A DNA stretch of 21,540 bases from a virus (IMGVR_UViG_3300036853_000083:1-21540); one strand, 5' to 3'. Shown: positions 6,831-14,820, numbered from the stretch's first letter. Notes: generated from the letters alone by a model not told the origin. Translations and numbers: made by a program.

Positions 6831-6874
6831 GTGCGTTGTTGGTATGGAACGGTCGCGGCAGGTTCGCGGCCGTT
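6831..6874 (+). promoter_or_regulatory. Repeated element copy 3: GTGCGTTGTT plus stem-loop
   Basis: The 10-mer is at 6831-6840, nine bases after the preceding stop codon, with the flank GGGCGTT upstream. The downstream stem is the longest of the set: AACGGTCGCG (6848-6857), a seven-base loop, and CGCGGCCGTT (6865-6874), ten pairs with one G-U. No T-tract follows, so it is not an intrinsic terminator. Candidate promoter and leader for the major capsid gene, which starts 148 bases further on. Confidence 0.55.
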
Positions 6875-6891
6875 AAGCCCGAGTACCCGGT

Positions 6892-6946
6892 CCCCGCAAG
6901 GGCAAGGCCGAGTGGGCAGAAGTGCCGGCCCCCGCAAGGACAAGGC
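6892..6946 (+). repeat. Short direct repeat in the capsid leader
   Basis: CCCCGCAAGGGCAAGGC at 6892-6908 recurs at 6930-6946 with one change (GGGC to GGAC), 38 bases apart. Similarity continues on both sides with a one-base slip (GTACCCGGT against GTGCCGGC). Read as protein, both copies give Gly-Pro-Arg-Lys-x-Lys-Ala-Glu, but in frames that do not lead into a sensible gene. It lies in the long leader between element copy 3 and the capsid start. Its meaning is unknown; duplication in untranslated RNA, or a relic of coding sequence, are both possible. Confidence 0.5.
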
Positions 6947-7022
6947 TGAAAGCTTGATGGCCCCCAGTGCATTCCGCATGGGCAAGGTCGCCGACCATTC
7001 AACCTCTCAAGGCGGGATAGCC

Positions 7023-7946
7023 ATGTCCGAAAATCTGCCGCAACTGTTTACGACTGAATTCTCGACCATGCTGGCGCTGAAGCTCCAGCAGAAGCGCTCC
7101 AAACTGCGCGGCCGCGTGATGGAAGGCTATCACGTCGGCAAGCAGGCCTCGCCCATCCAGTATTTCGGCGCCGTGCAGATGAAGCCCCCGCAGGGCCGCT
7201 TCGCTCCGATCGGCCGTCAGGATGGCAGCTTCACCCGGCGCTGGGTCTTCCCCGTCGATCGTGACTGCAACCAGCTCATCGACACCTTCGACAAGCTCAA
7301 GACCGCGATCGATCCGCAGTCGCAGGAAGTCGCCGCGGCCGCCGCCGCCGTCGCCCGTGAATGGGACGACCGGCTGATCGCCGCCGCGTTCGGCACCTCG
7401 CAGCTCGGCACCGATGGCGCAAGCTTCTCGGCCGAGACCTGGGCCTCGATCTCGAGCTCGTGGACCGTGTCCTCGACCTTCGGCTCGTCCGCCGCATCCG
7501 GCTTGACCGTCGCCAAGATGATCGAAGCCAAGCGCATCATGCGCAAGGCGCAGGTCGACATGGAGGAGGAGACACTGACCTGGGTCACCAACTCCCAGGG
7601 CGAAAGCGATCTGCTCAACCAGGTGCAGGTCGTCTCGACCGACTTCTCCGACCGGCCCGTCCTCACCGACGGCAAGGTCACCCGGCTGCTGGGTTGGGAC
7701 ATCGTCTACAGCGAGCGCCTGCCGTCCTCGTCCAACGTCCGGCAGAACATCCCCTTCGCGAAGTCAGGCCTCTATCTCGGCATCTGGAAGGACACCGAGA
7801 ACGACGTCGACCGCCGCAAGGACCTCTCTGGTCTGCCCTGGCAGATCTACACCATGATGTCGTCCGGCGCGACCCGACTGGAGCCCGGCCGTCTCCTCGA
7901 ATGCGACTGCGCCGACACCTCGGCCGCAGCCGACGTCACGCCGTAA
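7023..7946 (+). CDS. Major capsid protein (BPP-1-type podovirus)
   Basis: A 307-residue protein that forms the icosahedral shell. It starts MSENLPQLFTTEFSTML, followed by LKLQQKRSKLRGRVMEGYHVGKQ, the form I associate with the capsid family of BPP-1-like podoviruses. The middle has the acidic and aromatic FPVDRDCNQLIDTFDKLKTAIDPQSQEV, then an Ala-rich spine helix (VAAAAAAVAREWDDRLIAAAFG, about 102-123). A later part WVTNSQGESDLLNQVQVVSTDF resembles the capsid A-domain. Late strands LGWDIVYSERL and KSGLYLGIW complete an HK97-like plan. ATG 7023 was chosen over the long in-frame extension from 6831, which would run through the repeated element and the direct repeats. AAGG (7009-7012) is ten bases ahead. 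A 201-base leader precedes it; a decoration-type gene follows after 12 bases. Confidence 0.88.
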   Translation: MSENLPQLFTTEFSTMLALKLQQKRSKLRGRVMEGYHVGKQASPIQYFGAVQMKPPQGRFAPIGRQDGSFTRRWVFPVDRDCNQLIDTFDKLKTAIDPQSQEVAAAAAAVAREWDDRLIAAAFGTSQLGTDGASFSAETWASISSSWTVSSTFGSSAASGLTVAKMIEAKRIMRKAQVDMEEETLTWVTNSQGESDLLNQVQVVSTDFSDRPVLTDGKVTRLLGWDIVYSERLPSSSNVRQNIPFAKSGLYLGIWKDTENDVDRRKDLSGLPWQIYTMMSSGATRLEPGRLLECDCADTSAAADVTP

Positions 7947-7958
7947 GGAGAGACCGAA

Positions 7959-8492
7959 ATGGCTGTCGATCACGTCAAGTCCACCCCGATCACCAACCTC
8001 GACACTACGCCGGTCGTCCAGCAGACCGCCGGCGAAGGCGGCCCCGCGCCGCTCAAGTCGGTCTCGTCCGGCAACGTCGTCGGTGTCGCATCGTCCTCGG
8101 TCAACGCGACCTATCAGTTCTGCCGCGTTCCCTCGAACGCCAAGGTCAAGCAGGTCCTTTTCGACTCCGAAGCCCAGGCTGCCGGCGCCATTGACATCGG
8201 CGTCTACTACGCGACCGACGGCGAGGGCGGCAAGCCGACCGCGCTGCTCGCCGCGAATGCGATCAGCCAGGCGCTGTTCGCTTCCGCGGTAGCGCTGACC
8301 TCGGCGTCTGGCCCGACTGACGTCACCAACGAGAGCGGCACCTACACCCCCGACAAGCGCAACCAGCCGCTCTGGCAGGCTGCGGGCCTCTCTGCCGACC
8401 CCGGCGGTTACTTCGACATCGTGGGCACTATCACGACGGCGATCACCACCGGCACCGGCAAGATGGGCATGACCGTCAACTACACGGATTGA
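7959..8492 (+). CDS. Probable capsid decoration or cement protein
   Basis: A 177-residue protein rich in Thr, Ser, Ala, Gly and Val with alternating short strands, so mostly beta structure. No signal peptide or membrane segment is visible. It directly follows the capsid gene with an excellent ribosome site (AAGGAGAG 7945-7952, six bases before the ATG), which suggests high expression. In BPP-1 a jelly-roll cement protein is encoded beside the capsid gene, and this is the natural candidate for the same job. That is an inference from position and composition, not from a recognised motif. Segments such as VPSNAKVKQVLFDSEAQAAGAIDIGVYYATDG (positions about 52-83) look like the best part for a family search. 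Confidence 0.6.
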   Translation: MAVDHVKSTPITNLDTTPVVQQTAGEGGPAPLKSVSSGNVVGVASSSVNATYQFCRVPSNAKVKQVLFDSEAQAAGAIDIGVYYATDGEGGKPTALLAANAISQALFASAVALTSASGPTDVTNESGTYTPDKRNQPLWQAAGLSADPGGYFDIVGTITTAITTGTGKMGMTVNYTD

Positions 8493-8500
8493 GGTGACGC

Positions 8501-8725
8501 ATGGCCGATCACTTTGTAGGCTTCAGCCGCGGCATCGAAGGCACGAAGTATTCCGACTTCACGACCGGAACGTCAACGACGTCCGGCTTGTCGATGGAGC
8601 TTCGGGTCACTGACGGCGCGGTCCGCCGCCTCGACGTGATCAAGTTCCTGGAGGCGGCCGAGCGGTTCTTCTCGAACCAGCAGCACACGACCGCCGCCGG
8701 CTTCACGTTCCTGCAGGACGGGTGA
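8501..8725 (+). CDS. Small hypothetical protein of the capsid operon
   Basis: A 74-residue soluble protein. It begins MADHFVGFSRGIEGTKYSDFTTGTST, has a beta-like middle (GLSMELRVTDG) and then a helix VIKFLEAAERFFSN followed by a short strand. I do not recognise it. GAGGTG (8491-8496) overlaps the previous stop and lies four bases before the ATG. It is the third gene of the capsid unit and could be a minor head or head-completion component. The frame is intact and third-position GC bias matches its neighbours. Confidence 0.65.
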   Translation: MADHFVGFSRGIEGTKYSDFTTGTSTTSGLSMELRVTDGAVRRLDVIKFLEAAERFFSNQQHTTAAGFTFLQDG

Positions 8726-8728
8726 TCC

Positions 8729-8941
8729 ATGGCGCAGGATCGCTTCATCAACATCACTCTCGATCCGGGCGCTGCTTCCCGGATCGATCGTTCGAACGAC
8801 AAGCATAGCAGGGGACTTGGCGCTGCGGCGGCCGGTGACCTGACTTTGTCCTTCGATACCTCCAAGTTCACGTCGCTATCGTTGCTTCGCTCTGCCACCA
8901 TGGCAGCTATCGAGCAGGCAGCGACGTCGATGAAGCCGTAA
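8729..8941 (+). CDS. Small hypothetical protein, last gene before the terminator
   Basis: A 70-residue protein starting MAQDRFINITLDPGAASRIDRSNDKHSRGLG, with a middle strand DLTLSFDTSKFTSLSLL and a C-terminal helix MAAIEQAATSMKP. No family is recognised. It starts three bases after the preceding stop, with AGGACGGG (8715-8722) as ribosome site, and ends 24 bases before a perfect intrinsic terminator. It is therefore the end of the capsid transcription unit. It could be a small head component; that is position only. Confidence 0.6.
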   Translation: MAQDRFINITLDPGAASRIDRSNDKHSRGLGAAAAGDLTLSFDTSKFTSLSLLRSATMAAIEQAATSMKP

Positions 8942-8965
8942 TCCTCCGAGGCGCGACCCAAGACT

Positions 8966-8996
8966 GCCGGCTGATCGAAAGTTCAGCCGGCTTTTT
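8966..8996 (+). terminator. Intrinsic terminator of the capsid operon
   Basis: A perfect nine-pair stem GCCGGCTGA (8966-8974) / TCAGCCGGC (8983-8991) with an eight-base loop is followed at once by TTTTT (8992-8996). It lies 24 bases after the last capsid-unit stop codon. The next copy of the repeated element starts three bases after the T-tract, so the junction is terminator then restart. This is the only clear rho-independent terminator I found in the window. Confidence 0.85.
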
Positions 8997-8999
8997 GCT

Positions 9000-9023
9000 G
9001 TGCGTTGTTGGGCAGGAACCCCA
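9000..9023 (+). promoter_or_regulatory. Repeated element copy 4: GTGCGTTGTT plus weak stem-loop
   Basis: The 10-mer is at 9000-9009, immediately after the terminator above. The downstream stem is weak here: TGGG (9009-9012) with CCCA (9020-9023). The upstream flank differs from the other copies (TTTTTGCT) because it is the terminator tail, so the conserved core for function is probably the 10-mer plus the following G. Candidate promoter for the long tail and ejection unit. Confidence 0.55.
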
Positions 9024-9040
9024 TCCGCATTGTCCGCGCC

Positions 9041-10879
9041 ATGGCGGCATTTACCAGCAAAGTAGACATCGGCAACCGCGCGCTACAGCACTGCGGCGCC
9101 GATCGCATGGGATCGGACGGCTTCAGCGAGGATTCCAAGCGAGCGTCCGAGGTGTCCTTCGTTTACGACAAGGTCCGCGTCGCGGAGCTCCAGGAGAACG
9201 TCTGGACCTTCGCCACCCGCCGCGCCACGCTGCGGGCGGTCGACACCGCGACGATGATGCTGAACCCGGCTATGTGGTCGCAGACAACGACCTACTATCG
9301 CGGGTCGATCGCCTCCGACCAGGTCGGCAATCTCTGGATATCGAGAGTACCCGGCAACATCGGGAACGACCCGCTTCTGACCAATGTCTGGGAGCCGTAT
9401 TTCGGTCCGTTGACGGTGTCGAGCTACGATAGCACGGCGACCTATGGCGCCGGCGAGCTTGTCTACACCTATGCCGGTGACGGCACCTATCGCGTTTACC
9501 TCTCGATGCAGGACGCCAATTCGGACGTTCCCGCGACCGCGACCGCTTGGAATGCGACGGTCACCTACGCGCAGGACCAGGTCGTGACCTTCACTGGGGG
9601 GAACGACAGCTTTGCGAAGGTGCTGCTGCATTTCGATGGCGCCGACGCATCGACCACGATCACCGACAACAACGCGGGAGGTTCCGCGCATGCCTGGACG
9701 GCGAATGGCAATGCGCAAATCGACACCGCGCAGAGCAAATTTGGTGGCGCCTCTGGACTGTTCGACGGCGCCGGAAGCTATGTCACGGCGCTGGATAGCC
9801 CCGATTTTACACTTGGCGCAGGGGACTGGACTGTTGATCTGTGGTTCCGAGTCGGGGGTGGCGATGGGACAACGATGAGGCTGGCCGGACAATGCGACGC
9901 TTCGCTAACGGCGACGACCCGCAGCTTCATGATTTCCCGGACAGCCGCAAATATCATTCAGGCCCAGGCATTCGTGGGCGCCGTCGGGACCGTCTGTAGC
10001 GGTACGACGCAGTTCACGACCATCATCAATCCAGGATGGCATCACGTCGCGCTGGTGAGAACGGGAAACACTCTCAAGCTATTCGTCGATGGTGTCCAGG
10101 AAGGCGGGGACCAGACAATTACCGGTTCGGTAAACGATAGTGCAAATGCGCTGTCCGTTGGCAGGCTGGGTGAGGAAGTCGCCAACTATTGGAACGGTTG
10201 GATCGATGAATTCCGCCTGAGCGTCAGCATCGCGCGCTGGACGGCAAATTTTGCGCCGCCGCAAGTGGCGTATGCCTCCGGTGTCGTCCCGTATATGAGC
10301 CTCTTCGACCTAAACCTGAACCAGCAGCCAGACACGCATCCGCTGGCGTGGACCACGACCTTCACCGGTGGCACCGGCTCGGTGAAGTGGCTCGAGATCG
10401 GCGGCGTCGACTTCCCGACCGGTGTAGGCCTGACCGTACCGAACATCGTCTACCCGCTCGGTTCGGGCCCGTCCTCTCAGTCGAACAGCCAGAACATCTT
10501 CAAGCTGCCGGCGGGCTATCTGCGCATCGCGCCGCAGAACCCAAAGGTTGCTGTGCCAATGCTCGGCGCGCCGACCGGCAACACCTACAACGATTGGCAG
10601 ATCGAGAACGGCTACATCGTTTCGGCTGACGATGGGCCGATCCGGCTGCGTTTCGTGGCCGATGTGACCGACGTCACCAAGATGGACGCGCTGTTCTGCG
10701 AGGGTCTCGCGGCACGGATCGGCCTTGAGATAGCGCAGCCCATCACGCAATCCGACGCGAGATTGCAGACGATTGCGTCGCTCTACAAGCGCTTCATGGA
10801 TCGTGCAAAGGTCGCCAACTCGATCGAGGCTGGCTATGACGATCCGCCGGACGATGTCTACGTTTCCGTGAGGCTCTGA
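9041..10879 (+). CDS. Tail adaptor (tail tubular A type) carrying a LamG-like domain
   Basis: A 612-residue protein, about three times the usual 190-220 residues. The N-terminus (KVDIGNRALQHCGAD at 7-21, FVYDKVRVAELQENVWTFATRRATL at 40-64) and C-terminus (GYLRIAPQNPK; NGYIVSADDGPIRLRFVADV; AARIGLEIAQPITQSDARLQ; KVANSIEAGYDDPP) match the adaptor ring that joins portal and nozzle. Between them are carbohydrate-binding-like repeats of the CBM5/12 (ChtBD3) pattern at about 75-120 and 124-168, and a third begun at W170-G187 and resumed at G414-W437. The third is interrupted by residues 188-413, a LamG/concanavalin-like domain: FAKVLLHFDGAD, GDWTVDLWFRV, and GWHHVALVRTGNTLKLFVDG starting at 332. 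ATG 9041 was chosen because the upstream TTG 9005 lies in the repeated element. It overlaps the nozzle by one base (TGATG). Confidence 0.82.
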   Translation: MAAFTSKVDIGNRALQHCGADRMGSDGFSEDSKRASEVSFVYDKVRVAELQENVWTFATRRATLRAVDTATMMLNPAMWSQTTTYYRGSIASDQVGNLWISRVPGNIGNDPLLTNVWEPYFGPLTVSSYDSTATYGAGELVYTYAGDGTYRVYLSMQDANSDVPATATAWNATVTYAQDQVVTFTGGNDSFAKVLLHFDGADASTTITDNNAGGSAHAWTANGNAQIDTAQSKFGGASGLFDGAGSYVTALDSPDFTLGAGDWTVDLWFRVGGGDGTTMRLAGQCDASLTATTRSFMISRTAANIIQAQAFVGAVGTVCSGTTQFTTIINPGWHHVALVRTGNTLKLFVDGVQEGGDQTITGSVNDSANALSVGRLGEEVANYWNGWIDEFRLSVSIARWTANFAPPQVAYASGVVPYMSLFDLNLNQQPDTHPLAWTTTFTGGTGSVKWLEIGGVDFPTGVGLTVPNIVYPLGSGPSSQSNSQNIFKLPAGYLRIAPQNPKVAVPMLGAPTGNTYNDWQIENGYIVSADDGPIRLRFVADVTDVTKMDALFCEGLAARIGLEIAQPITQSDARLQTIASLYKRFMDRAKVANSIEAGYDDPPDDVYVSVRL

Positions 10880-13800
10880 TGCCTGCCGCAACGCAGCTTT
10901 TCACGTCCTTTCTCGGCGGTGAGATCAGCCAGTACTCGCAAGGGCGCTACGACCGGCCAGACTATCGCACCTCGCTGCGGGTCTGCCTGAATGCGTTCCC
11001 TCTCGAAGGCGGCGCATGGACGCGCAGGCCCGGGACGAAGTACGCAGGCCATACCCGCGGCGGCGCAGCGGGCCGTGTCATGAAGTTCGACTTCGAGCAG
11101 GACGCGCCGATCACCAAGGAATACACCGACGGCTATTTGCGCTTTCGGAGCGGCGCAACGCTGATCGGAACGAACGACGACGCAACGATCGTTGCGATCT
11201 CGTCCGCAAATCCCGCCGTTGTGCAGGTCTCCTCCGCGGTGACGTGGGCGACTGGCAATACCGTCGTGTTTCCGGGCGCCTCGACGCCGCTGCTTGAAAA
11301 CCGCCAGTTCACGATCACGGTCTCGGACACGACGCACTTCTCCCTGCAGGATGCGTTGACCGGCGCAAACATAGATGGTTCCACACTCGGCGCGCTCCCC
11401 GGAGGAACCACGGTGCGCCGCGTGCACGAGCTCACGACGGTGTATGTCGGGCAGTCGTGGCAAGATTTGCGAGCGGTTCAGGCCGAGACGACGGACGTCC
11501 TGCTCACGCCAAGACTGGCGCCCCAGATCCTATCGGTGTCGACGCTTCCGTCCGATGATGTCAGCCCGCAGTTTTCGATTGCGCCTGCGGTCCTCCAGGA
11601 TGGTCCATACCTCGATCCGCCGACAAACGGCGCGCAGGTGACGCCGAGCGCACTGACTGGCAACGTGACGCTGACGCTTGGCTTTCCTGCCTACGTATCG
11701 ACGCAGGCCTACGCCAAGGATTCCTTTGTCTCGGCGTCCGGCGTCAACTACAAATCTCTGATCGACCAGAATATTGGCAACACGCCGGTCAGCAGCCCGA
11801 GTGCATGGGCGCCAACAAGCGCTGGCGCTGCGATCAATGATGGGCGCGGCTTTCTCGGAACGGATGTCGGCCGCCTTATTCGGTTCTATTCAGAGCCGGT
11901 GGCGTGGACCGCCGCCTCGTCTTACTCGTCCGGCCAGATCGTTTCCTATAATCCAACCGGGAAACCGGGGGCGGCAACCTATTGGCAGGCAGCAGCCAGC
12001 ACGACAAATAACCCCCCCGGATCTGACCTTACTCATTGGACGCTGATCACCACCAACGCCGCAGCGCTGTGGACGTGGGGCAAGATCACCGGGCTTTCGA
12101 ACGTGATCGACCGCGCGCTGGCAGGCTCGACATCGATCGGAAACCTGACGAGCGGCGGCGGTCTAGCTGCTGCGTTTGACGGCAATTTCTCCAAGTCAGT
12201 CGGCCTCTGTGCCAGGTTCGTCGACGGCGCGTCTGGCGTCTTCATCCCTCCATCGACGACGCTATTGCTGACGAGGTATGTCGGCAAGAACTACTCCGGA
12301 GCCAGCGCGCAAAAGATATCTCAGGTCACCGTCTATCCGTCGTCCGATGCCGGTATGGGCTACGGGAGTGTGGCATATGGCGGCGGTCTTTCCCCACAAA
12401 CTGTGAGTTTTACGATCAATCTTCGGGCCAAGAACTCGCTTCCCGTCGGCTCAGCCGACGGGACGCTGCTCGGCTCCGCGACATTTGCCGGTATCTCTCC
12501 TACGACGACGGTCGTCTCCAATGATCAGGTGACGGCGTGGAATTATGTGTGGGTCGAGATGTTCGTCTCGACCACGACGTCATCTTCGGCATATGCCACG
12601 CAATACGAATTCTCTCTGAACCTTTCGCAGGTGACGTTCTATAGCCCGACAACCTCGTCGAGCGCGGGCTGCACCGCTGAAATTCTCGGACCCGCGCTGC
12701 TCTATTCGCAACCGATTACCACATGGCGGCTCGGCGCATACAGCGACACCACCGGATGGCCGACGTGCGGCTGTTACGACGGCGGGCGCCTCGTCCTCGG
12801 TGGCGCGATTCCGAACCGCTGGGACGCTTGCGTTTCCAACGGCATCAGCGGCAACACGATCAATTTCGCGCCGACCGACGTGTATGGTGTTGTGGCCGCA
12901 TCGAATGCGATCTCATACACGTTCAACTCGGATAGCGTGAACCCGATTTTCTGGATGAGCCCCGAGTTGCAGGGCATCGTCATGGGCACACAGGCCGGTG
13001 AATGGCTGGTCCAGGCGCCGACCTCAGGCGCGCTGTCGCCGACGAACGTATCCGCGCGCCGCGTCACCAAGATCGGATGCGCCAATATCGAGCCGCGCCG
13101 CACCGAGCACACGTTGATCTTCATCAAGCGCTATGCGCGGAAGCTAATGGAGTATTTCGCCGACGTCTATTCCGGCAAGTATTCGGCGCCAAACCTGGCC
13201 GACAAGGCTCAGCACATCGTCAGCGCTGGGGCTGCCGAACTCGCCTATACCGAGGCTGTGACGCCGGTTCTGTGGGGGCGGGACGAAAGCGGCAGCATGT
13301 TTGGGGTCACCTACAAGCGAGACAGCCTTGCCTCGGGGCAGGGGCCGACTTTCTACGCTTGGCACCGCCACGAACTCGGATCGGACCGCGTCGTCGAAAG
13401 CATGTGCTCCGGCCCGTCGGTTAACGGCGATCTCGACACCCTGACGATGGTGACGAATGACCTGACCACGAATGTCAGGCACGTCGAATTGCTGACAGAC
13501 ATGCCCGACGAAACAGCGACCCTAGCGTCGTCGTGGTTCCTCGATGATGCCGTGAACCCAACGTCTATCACGGTCGGCGCAAGCAGCGTCATACTCAATG
13601 GCCTGTGGCACCTCAACGGAAAGACAGTGCAGGTCTTCGCCGGCGGGCTCGACCTTGGCGATCTCGGCGATGCCGTGGCGTGGTCGTCCACGAAGACTTA
13701 CGGCTCCGGCGAATACGTCAAGGGCAGCGACAGGTTGTTCTATGTCTCGCTCGTTGGCAGCAACCTTAACCACGATCCGACGACGGATGACGGCACGCAT

Positions 13801-14289
13801 TGGGGCTCAGACTACATCGTCAGTAATGGCTCGGTGACCGTGCCGCTGGCCGACGGCATCAGCGCGGGGCCTGGCCGCGGGCTGTTCACCTCCACATTCG
13901 CGAGCGCGCTGGCGCTGACGGACATCGTCATCGGCTTCACCTACAACAGCGACGGACAGCTCGTGCGTCTGGTCGGGCAAGCGGATACTGGCGCTCGCAA
14001 CGGGCCCGCCATGGGCGCTCCCAGCCGCACCCACCGTGCCGCGATGAAGCTCGTCAATGCGAAGGGCCTGTCGATCGGCGGCACATTCGCCGATCTTTAC
14101 CCCTGCCAGTTCAAGATGTCGGGCACAAGCGCGACCGACCTTGCGGCGCTGTCGACATTCAGCGGCATCTTCTACGACCAGGTAAAGTCGGATTTCAGCT
14201 ACGAGGACTCGCTTTGCTGGCGCGTGTCGCGGCCGTTCCCGTGCACGATCACGGCCGCCGCGCAGAACCTCCGGACGGAGGACATGTAG
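10879..14289 (+). CDS. Tail nozzle (tail tubular B type), enlarged
   Basis: A 1136-residue protein that should form the short tail tube below the adaptor and meet the cell surface. The first 100 residues (LFTSFLGGEISQYSQGRYDRPDY; CLNAFPLEGGAWTRRPGTKYAG; VMKFDFEQ; YLRFRSG) are the standard nozzle opening. The region about 640-830 (NRWDACVSNG, NPIFWMSPELQGIVMGTQAGEWLVQA, ARRVTKIGCANIEPRRTEHTLIFIKR..) matches the nozzle beta-propeller found across T7-like and related podoviruses. Carbohydrate-binding-like repeats sit at about 271-318 (GVNYKSLIDQNIGNTP..W), 342-394 and 934-984 (FYVSLVGSNLNHDPTTDDGTHW). They echo those of the adaptor and account for part of the extra length; a Ser/Thr-rich beta insert at about 430-600 accounts for more. 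It is followed by TAG then ATG of the next gene in the same frame. Confidence 0.88.
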   Translation: MPAATQLFTSFLGGEISQYSQGRYDRPDYRTSLRVCLNAFPLEGGAWTRRPGTKYAGHTRGGAAGRVMKFDFEQDAPITKEYTDGYLRFRSGATLIGTNDDATIVAISSANPAVVQVSSAVTWATGNTVVFPGASTPLLENRQFTITVSDTTHFSLQDALTGANIDGSTLGALPGGTTVRRVHELTTVYVGQSWQDLRAVQAETTDVLLTPRLAPQILSVSTLPSDDVSPQFSIAPAVLQDGPYLDPPTNGAQVTPSALTGNVTLTLGFPAYVSTQAYAKDSFVSASGVNYKSLIDQNIGNTPVSSPSAWAPTSAGAAINDGRGFLGTDVGRLIRFYSEPVAWTAASSYSSGQIVSYNPTGKPGAATYWQAAASTTNNPPGSDLTHWTLITTNAAALWTWGKITGLSNVIDRALAGSTSIGNLTSGGGLAAAFDGNFSKSVGLCARFVDGASGVFIPPSTTLLLTRYVGKNYSGASAQKISQVTVYPSSDAGMGYGSVAYGGGLSPQTVSFTINLRAKNSLPVGSADGTLLGSATFAGISPTTTVVSNDQVTAWNYVWVEMFVSTTTSSSAYATQYEFSLNLSQVTFYSPTTSSSAGCTAEILGPALLYSQPITTWRLGAYSDTTGWPTCGCYDGGRLVLGGAIPNRWDACVSNGISGNTINFAPTDVYGVVAASNAISYTFNSDSVNPIFWMSPELQGIVMGTQAGEWLVQAPTSGALSPTNVSARRVTKIGCANIEPRRTEHTLIFIKRYARKLMEYFADVYSGKYSAPNLADKAQHIVSAGAAELAYTEAVTPVLWGRDESGSMFGVTYKRDSLASGQGPTFYAWHRHELGSDRVVESMCSGPSVNGDLDTLTMVTNDLTTNVRHVELLTDMPDETATLASSWFLDDAVNPTSITVGASSVILNGLWHLNGKTVQVFAGGLDLGDLGDAVAWSSTKTYGSGEYVKGSDRLFYVSLVGSNLNHDPTTDDGTHWGSDYIVSNGSVTVPLADGISAGPGRGLFTSTFASALALTDIVIGFTYNSDGQLVRLVGQADTGARNGPAMGAPSRTHRAAMKLVNAKGLSIGGTFADLYPCQFKMSGTSATDLAALSTFSGIFYDQVKSDFSYEDSLCWRVSRPFPCTITAAAQNLRTEDM

Positions 14290-14820
14290 ATGGCAGGCAT
14301 GGACGACTTCGCCAGCGCCTTTCAGTTCGGGCAGGGGACCTTCAACAACATCAGCGGTGCTGTCGGCGACTTGTTTGCGGCAGAAGGACACCGGATCAAG
14401 GCCGAAGGCAATAGGGTCGAAGCCGAGAACTATGACCTCGCCGCGCGCTACTCCGACCAGAACGTTCAATTCACAAAGACGTCGACCGCGATCAAGCAGG
14501 CGCAGCTCGACCGGGAGAACTACAAGGTGATCGGCGGGCAGGCGGCAGACGTCGCCGGCGCCGGCTTTGCCGCGTCAGGGTCGGCAATCGATCTCATGCG
14601 CGAGAGCGCGCAGCAGGGCGCGCTGACCAAGGCGGTCGGTGAGCAGCAGGGCCTCATCACCGAGGCGGGTTACGAGCAGCAGGCCGCATCCTATCGCAAC
14701 ATGTCCAAGGCCGCGCGCATGGCCGCCGATGCGGAGGATAGTGCTGCCACGGGGGCCACCATTACCGGCGCTATCAAAGGCGTGACTGCCGCCGCGCAAA
14801 TCGCGACGCTTTTCATCTGA
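14290..14820 (+). CDS. Internal virion protein, small (T7 gp14-like position)
   Basis: A 176-residue, nearly all-helical protein with heptad-like stretches (AAEGHRIKAEGNRVEAENYDLAARYSDQ near 30-57). It is followed by Gly/Ala-rich segments (GGQAADVAGAGFAASGSAIDLMRESAQQGAL) and a hydrophobic C-terminus GAIKGVTAAAQIATLFI that could enter a membrane. This architecture is shared by the smallest ejected core protein of podoviruses, which inserts in the outer membrane at infection. The assignment rests on this pattern and on its being first of three genes of rising size after the nozzle. GGAGG (14277-14281) lies eight bases before ATG 14290. The preceding TAG is directly adjacent and in the same frame. 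Confidence 0.75.
   Translation: MAGMDDFASAFQFGQGTFNNISGAVGDLFAAEGHRIKAEGNRVEAENYDLAARYSDQNVQFTKTSTAIKQAQLDRENYKVIGGQAADVAGAGFAASGSAIDLMRESAQQGALTKAVGEQQGLITEAGYEQQAASYRNMSKAARMAADAEDSAATGATITGAIKGVTAAAQIATLFI

Noticed and set aside
6831-7022. N-terminal extension of the capsid protein from GTG 6831
   Set aside because: It would start at the repeated element and translate the stem and direct repeats; homologous capsids start like MSENLPQLF.
9005-9040. TTG start for the adaptor at 9005
   Set aside because: The codon is inside the repeated 10-mer; ATG 9041 gives the usual adaptor N-terminus.
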